A stretch of 43,373 nt of DNA. Origin: Clostridiales bacterium UBA1701. Lineage in GTDB: Bacteria > Bacillota > Clostridia > Oscillospirales > Oscillospiraceae. Position numbers and translations under genes: made by a program. The notes beneath the pieces were generated by a model, which worked only from the letters and a program-made list of their open reading frames with translations, made no database searches and was not told the origin of the DNA. This document shows positions 33,284-40,514 of the stretch, piece by piece. The stretch covers positions 135,085-178,457 of the forward strand of contig DCJL01000025.1 of assembly GCA_002320035.1 (NCBI GenBank), given 5' to 3'. Every line of letters starts with the position of its first letter. Within the stretch, counting starts at the first letter, position 1.

Positions 33284-35260
33284 ATGGATGCACAAAAGGA
33301 AATCATCAGGCTTCGCCGTGAGCTTGAGCATCATAACAAGCTCTACTATGTGCTGGACGCGCCGGTCATTTCGGACTACGAATACGACATGCTCATGCAG
33401 CGCCTGAAAGCACTTGAGGCGGAACACCCGGAGCTTGTTACGCCTGATTCACCCACTCAGCGCGTGGGCGGTGCGGCCCTTTCCCAGTTTGAACCTGTGC
33501 GCCATCAGGTGCGGATGGAGAGCCTGACAGATGTTTTTTCATATGACGAGCTGCTCTCTTTCGGCGAGCGGATGGATGCCCTTATCGCCGGGCCACACGG
33601 CTATGTGGTGGAGCCGAAGATCGATGGGCTTTCCATGTCCCTTGAATACGAGAACGGTATCTTTGTCCGGGGAGCCACCCGGGGCGACGGCATAACCGGG
33701 GAGAATGTAACGGAGAATCTGCGCACCGTCCGCTCTCTTCCCCTCAGAATAGAAAACGCGCCGGAGCGGCTCATCGTCCGGGGCGAGGTGTATATGTCCA
33801 AGGCCGTTTTTCAGGAACTGAACGAACAGCGGGAGATAAACGGGGAGGCGCTGCTGGCCAATCCCCGCAACGCCGCGGCGGGTTCTATGCGCCAGCTAGA
33901 CCCCAGAGTGGCCGCCTCAAGAAAGTTGGATATTATCTGCTTTAACATGCAGTACAGCTCCGATTTTAAATACGAAACGCATGCGGAGACGCTGGACGCC
34001 ATGCGCGCAATGGGCTTCCCTGTGGTACCCTATAAGGAATACGGCGATATCGGCTCATGCCTGGAACGAATAGGCTGGCTGGGGGAGAACAGAGGAGAAC
34101 TGCCCTATGATATGGACGGGGCCGTCATTAAAATTAACTCCCTGTCCCAAAGGGAGAGTTTGGGCAGCACTGCCAAGGCTCCCCGCTGGGCCGTGGCTTT
34201 CAAGTATCCGCCGGAGAAGAAGGAGAGCCGGGTGGTGGACATCGTCATTCAGGTGGGCCGTACAGGAGTTTTGACGCCAAAGGTAATCGTTGAGCCGGTG
34301 CGTCTTGCGGGGACTACCGTTTCCGCCGCCACACTTCACAATCAGGACAATATTGACCGGCTCGATCTGCGCATAGGGGATACGGTTCTTCTTCAGAAAG
34401 CAGGAGAGATTATTCCGGAGGTGCTCTCCGTCAATAAGGACAAACGTCCCGGAAATACCATTCCTTTCGTGATGCCGGCCATTTGCCCCGAGTGCGGCTC
34501 ACCTGTTGTGCGGGACGAGGATGGAGCGGCTCTCCGCTGCACCAGCCCTGAATGTCCCGCCCAGAGGCTCCGCAATATTGCCCACTTTGCATCCCGCGAG
34601 GCCATGGACATTGAAGGGCTGGGTATTTCTGTCTGCGAGAGCCTGATAAACAGCGGACTTGTAAAAACCGCAGCCGACCTGTATTCCCTTGATAAGGAAA
34701 AAGTTGCGGCTCTTGAGCGAATGGGGAATAAGTCCGCCGAGAACCTCATTGCCGCTATTGATCGCAGCCGGGAAGCAGGCCTGGCGAGGCTGCTGTGCGC
34801 TTTCGGGATCAGGCAGGTGGGTCAAAAAGCAGCCAAGGTGCTGGCAGCTTATTTCCCGAATCTGGACAGGCTCATGGAGGCAAACACCGAGGAGCTTACC
34901 AAAATTCCGGATATCGGCGGAATAACGGCGGGATTTATTGCCGAATGGTTTAAAAACCCTCAGTCTATGCACCTTATAAAAAGGCTTCGGGAGGCCGGCG
35001 TCAGCTTCGAGAGCCGGGAAGAAAAACGGGACAGCCGTTTTGCCGGCATGACCTTCGTGCTTACCGGTACGCTGCAAAAATATACCCGGGACGAAGCAAC
35101 AGCTCTTATTGAGAGCTGTGGCGGCAAAACCTCATCCTCCGTCTCAAAAAAGACCAGTTTTGTGTTGGCGGGGGAGAATGCGGGCAGCAAGCTCACAAAG
35201 GCCGAGAACCTTGGGGTGAAAGTAATAAGCGAGGAAGAATTTGCGGACCTGCTCAAGTGA
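33284..35260 (+). CDS. ligA: NAD-dependent DNA ligase LigA
   Basis: Seals nicks in replication and repair using NAD+. The 658 residues contain the Ia domain YYVLDAPVISDYEYD, the adenylation lysine in VEPKIDGLSMSLEY, a four-cysteine zinc finger (CPECGS, CTSPECPAQ), helix-hairpin-helix repeats (AAFDR-type and IPDIGGITAGFIA) and a C-terminal BRCT domain (FVLTGTLQKYTRDEA). Full length and intact. It is co-transcribed with yunB and ends at a terminator. Confidence 0.97.
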   Translation: MDAQKEIIRLRRELEHHNKLYYVLDAPVISDYEYDMLMQRLKALEAEHPELVTPDSPTQRVGGAALSQFEPVRHQVRMESLTDVFSYDELLSFGERMDALIAGPHGYVVEPKIDGLSMSLEYENGIFVRGATRGDGITGENVTENLRTVRSLPLRIENAPERLIVRGEVYMSKAVFQELNEQREINGEALLANPRNAAAGSMRQLDPRVAASRKLDIICFNMQYSSDFKYETHAETLDAMRAMGFPVVPYKEYGDIGSCLERIGWLGENRGELPYDMDGAVIKINSLSQRESLGSTAKAPRWAVAFKYPPEKKESRVVDIVIQVGRTGVLTPKVIVEPVRLAGTTVSAATLHNQDNIDRLDLRIGDTVLLQKAGEIIPEVLSVNKDKRPGNTIPFVMPAICPECGSPVVRDEDGAALRCTSPECPAQRLRNIAHFASREAMDIEGLGISVCESLINSGLVKTAADLYSLDKEKVAALERMGNKSAENLIAAIDRSREAGLARLLCAFGIRQVGQKAAKVLAAYFPNLDRLMEANTEELTKIPDIGGITAGFIAEWFKNPQSMHLIKRLREAGVSFESREEKRDSRFAGMTFVLTGTLQKYTRDEATALIESCGGKTSSSVSKKTSFVLAGENAGSKLTKAENLGVKVISEEEFADLLK

Positions 35261-35270
35261 TTTCCTTTGA

Positions 35271-35305
35271 AAAGGCTTCTCCGGCCATGTGTCGGAGGAG
35301 CTTTT
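35271..35305 (+). terminator. Intrinsic terminator after ligA
   Basis: AAAGGCTTCTCCG (35271-35283) pairs with CGGAGGAGCTTTT (35293-35305), 13 pairs including two G-T wobbles, ending in a T-run. Confidence 0.8.
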
Positions 35306-35325
35306 AACATCCCCGGCTCCCTTTT

Positions 35326-35333
35326 CATATAAT
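35326..35333 (+). promoter_or_regulatory. Sigma-E-like -10 element upstream of cotJAB
   Basis: CATATAAT is identical to the element before yunB, and about 35 bases ahead of the start of the cotJ unit. No good -35 partner is visible 14-15 bases upstream, so this half-site is weaker evidence. cotJ is mother-cell transcribed in Bacillus. Confidence 0.35.
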
Positions 35334-35373
35334 AGCCCGAGGATTTCCTCAATTCGTCACAGGAGGAATTAAC

Positions 35374-35817
35374 TTGGACAGAAACCAAAGGGACGATGCT
35401 TATAGATACGGCTGTCTGCCGGACAGGGCGCCTCTGGCCGCGGCATATGTGCCCATGCAGTGTTCTGCTGTTCCGGCATACGAGCCTGGGGAGGCCTTAT
35501 CCAGGGGCACTCTTTTCCCCGGCCTGGACCTGCCGTTTATGAATATAGTCAACAGCAATCTCAAAAGCACCCCGATGACGGAAATGATGGCCATAGACTT
35601 TGTGGCCGATGAGCTTGAGCTGTACCTTGACACACATTCCGATGACGCCGAGGCTTTCGCCATGTATCAGACCTTTCTGGCCCTGCAGAAAGAGGCCCGG
35701 GAGCGCTATGTGCAGCTATACGGCCCCGTGACACAGACAGATATGCTGGGTATGCGCGATTATGCGTGGCTGAATAATCCCTGGCCCTGGGATTTCCAGC
35801 CAAAGATGGAGGTATAG
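35374..35817 (+). CDS. cotJB: Fused CotJA-CotJB spore coat protein
   Basis: A 147-residue protein that reads as two coat proteins joined. Residues about 20-50 (AYVPMQ..., EPGEALSRGTLFPGLDLPF) match CotJA; residues about 68-147 match CotJB, with FVADELELYLDTHSDDAEAF, QKEARERYVQLYGP and NNPWPWDFQPKMEV. No stop or start-with-RBS lies between them. In other spore formers cotJA and cotJB are separate adjacent genes. A textbook AGGAGG at 35361-35366 sits seven bases before TTG 35374. cotJC follows after two bases, completing the operon. Confidence 0.85.
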   Translation: MDRNQRDDAYRYGCLPDRAPLAAAYVPMQCSAVPAYEPGEALSRGTLFPGLDLPFMNIVNSNLKSTPMTEMMAIDFVADELELYLDTHSDDAEAFAMYQTFLALQKEARERYVQLYGPVTQTDMLGMRDYAWLNNPWPWDFQPKMEV

Positions 35818-35819
35818 CC

Positions 35820-36416
35820 ATGTTTGTATATGAAAAGAAACTTCAATACCCAGTCAGAATAAAGAACACAAACCCGGCTCTGGCAAAGTTCATCATAAGC
35901 CAATACGGTGGGCCGGACGGGGAGTTGGGGGCCTCCCTGCGCTATTTGAGCCAGCGCTATTCTATGCCCTACCCGGAGCTTAAGGCTCTGCTTACAGATA
36001 TCGGCACAGAGGAGCTGGGCCATCTGGAGATGATCGGCGCCATTGTCCACCAGCTTACCCGGAGCATGACCCCGGAGGAGATTAAAAAAGCAGGCTTTGA
36101 GACCTATTTTGTGGACCGTACGGCGGGCGTTTATCCCACCGCTGCATCGGGCTTCCCCTGGAGCGCCGCCAGCATGGCCGTAAAAGGAGACGTAATTGCG
36201 GACCTGAACGAGGATCTCGCCGCCGAGCAGAAGGCCAGGGTGACCTATGACAATATTCTCCGACTGAGCGACGATCCGGATGTGAACGACGTTATCCGTT
36301 ATCTGCGGGAACGGGAGATTGTCCATTACCAGCGCTTCGGCGAGGGGCTGCGGCGAACGCTGGAAAAGCTGGACCAGAAAAATATATACGCGGTGAACCC
36401 GGCCTTCGACAGGTAG
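35820..36416 (+). CDS. cotJC: CotJC, manganese-catalase-like spore coat protein
   Basis: A 198-residue ferritin-like/Mn-catalase family coat protein. Metal-ligand helices contain LLTDIGTEELGHLEM, AEQKARVTYD and REIVHYQRFGEGL, giving the Glu/His set expected for a dimanganese site. The N-terminus FVYEKKLQYPVRI is typical CotJC. It may dismutate peroxide at the spore surface; activity here is inferred from family. It ends at a strong terminator. Confidence 0.93.
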   Translation: MFVYEKKLQYPVRIKNTNPALAKFIISQYGGPDGELGASLRYLSQRYSMPYPELKALLTDIGTEELGHLEMIGAIVHQLTRSMTPEEIKKAGFETYFVDRTAGVYPTAASGFPWSAASMAVKGDVIADLNEDLAAEQKARVTYDNILRLSDDPDVNDVIRYLREREIVHYQRFGEGLRRTLEKLDQKNIYAVNPAFDR

Positions 36417-36422
36417 GCCCTG

Positions 36423-36452
36423 ACTGCCCGGATTTTCCCGGGCAGTTTTTTT
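36423..36452 (+). terminator. Intrinsic terminator after cotJC
   Basis: ACTGCCCGG (36423-36431) pairs perfectly with CCGGGCAGT (36438-36446), followed by TTTTTTATT. Confidence 0.9.
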
Positions 36453-36467
36453 ATTGCAATAATTTAA

Positions 36468-36496
36468 TTTACAAAAGGGCTGAAATGTAGTATATT
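36468..36496 (+). promoter_or_regulatory. Sigma-A promoter of the CofE-like gene
   Basis: TTTACA at 36468-36473 and TATATT at 36491-36496 with a 17-base spacer, 35 bases before ATG 36531. Confidence 0.6.
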
Positions 36497-36530
36497 ATTC
36501 AAAGAAAAATTAATTCAGAGGTGCTTTCTT

Positions 36531-37724
36531 ATGAGCCGTATGGTTGGAACCGTTTCAAGAGGTCTGCGCGCCCCCATCATCCGCGAGGGGGACGACCTGA
36601 AAAAGATCGTAACAGAGAGTGTGCTGGAGGCGTCTCGGCAGGAGGGCTTTGAAGTACGCAACAGGGACATTGTTGCTATGACCGAGGCAATTGTTGCCCG
36701 GGCCCAGGGCAACTACGCCACGGTAAGCGATATTGCCGAGGATGTGCGCGCCAAGCTTGGCGGCGGGACCGTCGGCCTTATCTTTCCCATTCTCAGCCGC
36801 AATCGGTTTGCCATCTGTCTGCGTGGCATTGCCTCTGGAGCAGAAAAAATTGTACTCATGCTCTCATACCCATCCGATGAGGTGGGCAATCATCTTATCG
36901 ACTGGGATATGCTGGACAGCAAGGCCGTCGATCCCTACCGGGATGTTTTGAGCCTTGAGAGATACAGGGAGCTTTTTGGTTATAATAAACACCGCTTCAC
37001 CGGCATCGATTATGTGGACTACTATGCGCAGCTCATCCGCGAAAGCGGCGCAGAGGCAGAAGTAATATTCGCCAATGACCCCAGGGAGATTCTCAGCTAC
37101 ACCAAAGACGTCATCTGCTGCGACATTCATACCCGTGAACGCACCAAGCGTCTGCTGAAAGATGCCGGCGGCAGGCGCATTTATGGGCTGGACGAGATTA
37201 TGACCGCCCCGATAAAAGGCAGCGGTTTTAACGAGAAATACGGGCTTCTCGGCTCCAACAAGGCAACCGAGGATAAAGTGAAGCTCTTCCCCAGGGACTG
37301 CCAGAGCCTTGTTGAGGATATTCAGGCGGATCTTCTCCGGGAGACCGGGAAACTTGTTGAGGTCATGGTCTACGGGGATGGCGCATTTAAAGATCCCATC
37401 GGTAAGATCTGGGAGCTGGCCGACCCTGTTGTTTCACCCGCCTACACCGAAGGGCTGGAGGGCACCCCAAACGAACTGAAACTCAAGTACCTGGCTGACA
37501 ACGATTTTGCCCAGCTCTCCGGCGAAGCCCTGCGGGATGCGATAAAACAGGAAATCCATAAAAAGGACGGAGATCTGGTAGGGAAGATGGTCTCCGAGGG
37601 CACTACGCCGCGCCGCCTGACCGACCTTATCGGCTCTCTCTGCGACCTTACTTCCGGTAGCGGCGACAAGGGCACCCCCATTGTATACATTCAGGGCTAT
37701 TTCGACAATTATACCAATGATTGA
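36531..37724 (+). CDS. CofE-like (coenzyme F420-0:L-glutamate ligase family) protein
   Basis: A 397-residue protein of PF01996, the F420-0 gamma-glutamyl ligase family. Family signals are LRAPIIREGDDLKKIV at the N-terminus, RNRDIVAMTEAIVARAQG, and the metal/GTP-site-like region ending GEDGAF-type VMVYGDGAFKDPIGKIW. It is longer than archaeal CofE (about 250 residues), as is usual for the Firmicutes group. F420 is not expected in this organism and no other F420 gene is in the window, so it probably attaches an amino acid to a different substrate. AGAGGTG is eight bases upstream of ATG 36531. Single-gene unit with its own promoter. Confidence 0.8.
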   Translation: MSRMVGTVSRGLRAPIIREGDDLKKIVTESVLEASRQEGFEVRNRDIVAMTEAIVARAQGNYATVSDIAEDVRAKLGGGTVGLIFPILSRNRFAICLRGIASGAEKIVLMLSYPSDEVGNHLIDWDMLDSKAVDPYRDVLSLERYRELFGYNKHRFTGIDYVDYYAQLIRESGAEAEVIFANDPREILSYTKDVICCDIHTRERTKRLLKDAGGRRIYGLDEIMTAPIKGSGFNEKYGLLGSNKATEDKVKLFPRDCQSLVEDIQADLLRETGKLVEVMVYGDGAFKDPIGKIWELADPVVSPAYTEGLEGTPNELKLKYLADNDFAQLSGEALRDAIKQEIHKKDGDLVGKMVSEGTTPRRLTDLIGSLCDLTSGSGDKGTPIVYIQGYFDNYTND

Positions 37725-37817
37725 TCTCATCTGGCCGCAGGCCGGGCTTGTCCCGTTAATAAAAATTTAACAGCTTGTTTAAGCTTTTTTCAGCAAATAT
37801 TTCCTGTTGTGTGCTAA

Positions 37818-38047
37818 TATAATAGCATCGGAAGGGCAAAGCCCAACTGTGTTGAAAAAAATTATACGGCTATGCACATGATCGATGCCGCGGCCCGCGC
37901 TGCGGATAAGCCTACGAGAGTGTGCGTTTGGCAATAGCCGCACAGCTTATTCCTCAAATTACTTGAGCGCAGTTCAAAACGGCGAACTGCGCTCAAGACA
38001 ATTTTGTTTTTCTTTTGTCTCGTCCCGGCTTACCGGGGCGTTTTTTT
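37818..38047 (+). ncRNA. Candidate structured RNA with intrinsic terminator
   Basis: No credible gene lies between 37725 and 38046. A TATAAT at 37818-37823 could start an RNA near 37830. Downstream, CGGCTAT (about 37868-37874) pairs with ATAGCCG (37934-37940), GGGC/GCCC and CTGTG/CACAG form further short helices, a perfect 14-base stem pairs 37962-37975 with 37984-37997, and CGTCCCGG/CCGGGGCG at 38021-38040 followed by seven T forms a terminator. No -35 is convincing. I cannot match it to a known RNA family. Confidence 0.4.
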
Positions 38048-38366
38048 ATTGTCCGAACTCCGGCAGACAGTGCATCTGGAGCTGCCCAAGTACCTGGAAC
38101 CCCTCTGCCTGTGACAATGCCCAATTGAATGTGTTGGACGAAAAACCTATAATCCCAATATTTTTATTAGCAATAAAGTCTAAAAAGCACTGTTCAAAAT
38201 CTACAATACTAATTCCACAAAAATAATTTGGATCTAAGATAATGATATTATCGTATTTTTCTCTTAGTACTGCCGCTAGCGTATACAGAGAGAGCGGTGG
38301 CATTGTATCAGCGATAAAACGCCCTTTATCAGCATTACTTGGGAAAGCAGCCAGCAAAATATTCAT
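38046..38366 (-). pseudogene. Truncated cobalamin-binding domain protein, probably a B12-dependent radical SAM remnant
   Basis: A 106-codon frame beginning MNILLAAFPSNADKGRFIA and continuing TMPPLSLYTLAAVLREKY...IIILDP...IGIIGFSSNTFNWALSQ. This is the N-terminal B12-binding Rossmann domain normally found at the front of class B radical SAM enzymes. The frame stops at 38046 inside the T-tract of the preceding RNA terminator, before any CxxxCxxC radical SAM motif. The last about 17 codons no longer resemble the domain. GAGGTAG is eight bases ahead of the start, so it was once a real gene. Being the third gene behind the Val/Gly peptide, it looks like a lost RiPP maturase. Confidence 0.65.
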
Positions 38367-38401
38367 GTTTAACTACCTCGTTTAATTTGTAGAAAGACAT
38401 A

Positions 38402-38716
38402 CTATTTTTTTTGAGAAAAAGTAGATACTATATAAATTGTGGAAAGAAAACCCAATACAAGTAATAACACGATGCCCAACAACAGTAAGCCTTTGCTTGA
38501 TAGTATATCACTTAAGCAAAGTATGAAAAACGCAAAAGAAACTCCAAACATTATTCTACTGCATTTTTTTAGAAACGCTTTTTTATTGATGCTTTGTTTC
38601 TTCTGCTCATCTGCTGTGCTGTAACCCGTAATAAACTTTTCGCCTCTACCGGTGTTGAACAAAATAGCAAAACACAAGCAAAGTATGGCCATGACAATAT
38701 GCACTGCCAGCAGCAT
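38402..38716 (-). CDS. DUF3784-type small membrane protein
   Basis: A 104-residue protein with three hydrophobic segments (about 2-20, 57-74 and 77-98). The conserved stretch GRGEKFITGYSTADEQKK resembles the DUF3784 signature (GKGxxLIAGYNTM-type). DUF3784 proteins are of unknown function. GGGAGGGATGTAA directly precedes ATG 38716. It lies between the peptide gene and the truncated B12 protein on the same strand. An immunity, transport or membrane role is conceivable but only inferred from the operon. Confidence 0.65.
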   Translation of the reverse strand: MLLAVHIVMAILCLCFAILFNTGRGEKFITGYSTADEQKKQSINKKAFLKKCSRIMFGVSFAFFILCLSDILSSKGLLLLGIVLLLVLGFLSTIYIVSTFSQKK

Positions 38717-38771
38717 TTACATCCCTCCCAATAATTCTCAAAAAAGGAAAACGACTATTTTCATAAGAAAT

Positions 38772-38813
38772 GGGGGCGTGATGGGCAACGCAGAAAATTG
38801 CCCACCACACCCC
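38772..38813 (-). terminator. Attenuator-like hairpin after the Val/Gly peptide gene
   Basis: On the minus strand, an imperfect but long stem joins 38813-38798 with 38788-38772 (core TGGGCAA/TTGCCCA), followed by ATTTCTTAT. A leaky terminator between a precursor peptide and its downstream genes is common in bacteriocin and RiPP operons. Confidence 0.55.
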
Positions 38814-38845
38814 GGGCTCAATCAACGAAGTATGAGCATAGCAAA

Positions 38846-39028
38846 CTAATAGTTGTATACCCCAACACCTACTTGAACGCCAACGCCTACTTCGACAATT
38901 ACCACGCCACCCCCTACAGTAACTCCAAATAAGTAAACAGCTAGTGCAAGTACTGCAACAAGAGTCATTGGAGCAGGGTCATCTCCGTCATCAACAATCG
39001 GCGATATGTAGATATCTTGGTCTTCCAT
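38846..39028 (-). CDS. 60-residue Val/Gly-repeat peptide, candidate RiPP precursor
   Basis: A 60-residue peptide, not recognised. It begins MEDQDIYISPIVDDGDDPAP, an acidic leader-like region, then a hydrophobic stretch (21-36, MTLVAVLALAVYLFGV), then a core-like tail TVGGGVVIVEVGVGV... of alternating Val and Gly with a near-palindromic VGVGVQVGVGV, ending YNY. TAGGAGGTGA at 39033-39042 is five bases before the ATG, among the best RBSs in the window. Next genes on the strand are a membrane protein and a truncated B12 domain. Alternating Val/Gly recalls polytheonamide-type beta-helical cores, but no leader homology is claimed. It could instead be a small membrane peptide. Local DNA is AT-richer than flanks. 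Confidence 0.6.
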   Translation of the reverse strand: MEDQDIYISPIVDDGDDPAPMTLVAVLALAVYLFGVTVGGGVVIVEVGVGVQVGVGVYNY

Positions 39029-39061
39029 TTTTTCACCTCCTATTACAATAAATTTGGACAG

Positions 39062-39088
39062 GAAAGCCGGGCAGCCAGTCCGGCTTTC
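39062..39088. repeat. Inverted repeat upstream of the peptide gene
   Basis: GAAAGCCGG (39062-39070) pairs perfectly with CCGGCTTTC (39080-39088). On the plus strand it is followed by TTTCC, so it could terminate plus-strand transcription; on the minus strand it lies in the peptide's 5' region. No clear promoter for the peptide is visible here. Confidence 0.5.
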
Positions 39089-39106
39089 TTTCCATCTCAT
39101 GCCTAA

Positions 39107-39195
39107 GCTACAATAAGGGGAGCAACTGGCTGACCATCACCTCCTTGGGCTTCCATGTCCGAAAGAAAGACTGTCAGCCATCCCCTTATTGCAGC
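39107..39195 (+). ncRNA. Candidate IS110 bridge RNA hairpin
   Basis: CAATAAGGGG (39111-39120) pairs perfectly with CCCCTTATTG (39182-39191); an inner eight-base stem pairs TGGCTGAC (39127-39134) with GTCAGCCA (39173-39180), separated by a 6-versus-1 base bulge, with outer GCT/AGC pairing. The loop is 38 bases. It lies just upstream of the IS110-family transposase, where IS110-group elements encode their bridge RNA. Assignment is inference from position and structure. Confidence 0.4.
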
Positions 39196-39302
39196 GTTCG
39201 ATTTGAGCAGGTTGAGCCAGAGAGCTCGCGTTACCCAATAGATTGAATCGGCAATGAGAAAAAGATGGATTCCGGTTGCAAATTCGTATTGGAGGAATGC
39301 AA

Positions 39303-40514
39303 ATGAACTCTGTTGGCATCGACATTTCCAAAGGCAGAAGCACGGTTGCCGTCATACGTCCCTTTGGAGAGGTCGTTATCTCGCCCTTTGAAGTCCGTCA
39401 CACCGACAGCGAACTGAGCAAGCTGGCAATGCAGCTTAAAAGCCTGAACGGTGAGACTCGTGTGGTCATGGAGGCCACAGGAAACTACCATGCGCCGGTG
39501 GCAAAGCTGCTCCACGACGCAGGGCTGTATGTTTCCGTCGTCAATGCAAAGCTGGTGCATGGCTACGGGAACAACGATTTACGGCGTGTCAAGACCGACC
39601 GAAAGGATGCCGTAAAACTGGCAAATTACGGCCTTGACCGCTGGCTCACTTTGCCGAAGTATATCCCGGAAGAAGATACCCGGCTGCTGCTGAAGAACTG
39701 CTACCGCCAGTACCGGCAGTATTCCAAGGTGCAGACGCTTCTGAAGAACAATCTGATCTCGTTGCTGGATACGGTGTTTCCAAATGTCAACCGCTTGTTT
39801 TCAAGCCCGATCCGTGGAGACGGGAGTGAAAAGTGGGTGGATTTTGTGGCTGAATTCTGGCATTACCGCTGCGTCAGCGAGAAATCTGAAAGAGCATTCA
39901 CAAACAAATACCAGCGTTGGTGCAGGAAGCATGGCTATAACTTCAGCGAAGCAAAGGCGCACACGATTTACACCGAAGCCAGCGGACACATTGGCGTCAT
40001 GCCAAAGTCCGAAACGACCAAGCTGCTCGTGGAACAGGCTGTTGCACAGCTCAGAGCGACTTCTGCGGCCCTCACCGCACTCAAGCACGAAATGCTTGCC
40101 TTAGCTGCACAACTGCCGGAATATCCCATCGTCATGGGTATGTTTGGCGTGGGACCGACTCTGGGACCGCAGCTCATAGCTGAAATTGGGGATGTGCGCC
40201 GTTTTTATTCAAAGAAAGCGCTCGTGGCCTAGGCTGGACTGGATGCTCCGCCAAACGATTCCGGTGATGTGACCGGCAGACATAAGAGCATGAGCAAAAT
40301 TGGCGCGTCATCGCTGCGGCGGACGCTGTTCCTTGTCATGAGCGTCTATTTGCAGAACTCACCACTGGATGAACCGGTCTACCAGTTCATGGACAGGAAA
40401 CGTGCCGAGGGTAAGCCCTACCGCGTCTACATGATGGCTTCTGCCAACAAGTTCCTGCGGATCTACTACGCCACCGTGAAAGCTCATCTGGAGTCGCTGG
40501 AACACACCGCCTGA
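39303..40514 (+). pseudogene. IS110-family transposase, interrupted by an in-frame amber codon
   Basis: DEDD/serine recombinase-like transposase of IS110. The N-terminal RuvC-like part holds VGIDISKGRSTVAVI (catalytic Asp), RVVMEATGNYH and VKTDRKDAVKLANY; the C-terminal IS116/IS110/IS902 part holds MFGVGPTLGPQLIAEIGD and SSLRRTLFLVM. The start is ATG 39303, with GGAGGA six bases upstream. Codon 310 at 40230-40232 is TAG where the family has Tyr (LVA-Y-AGLD), after which the frame continues to 40514 without other damage. So this is one nonsense mutation in an otherwise complete copy of about 403 codons, probably recent and possibly suppressible. No terminal inverted repeats are expected for IS110. 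Confidence 0.88.

Noticed and set aside
37830..37953. Assignment of the RNA candidate to 6S RNA or a known riboswitch
   Set aside because: A partial long hairpin with an unpaired bulge recalls 6S, and GGGCAAAGCCC recalls c-di-GMP aptamers, but no diagnostic core of either could be found.
37885..38226. 113-codon plus-strand frame across the candidate RNA and the B12 fragment
   Set aside because: No RBS, odd Cys/Ser-rich composition, and it runs through the strong hairpins, the terminator and the antisense of the B12-domain frame.
38652..38849. 65-codon plus-strand frame opposite the DUF3784 gene
   Set aside because: No RBS; it overlaps the minus-strand attenuator and the start of a better-supported gene.
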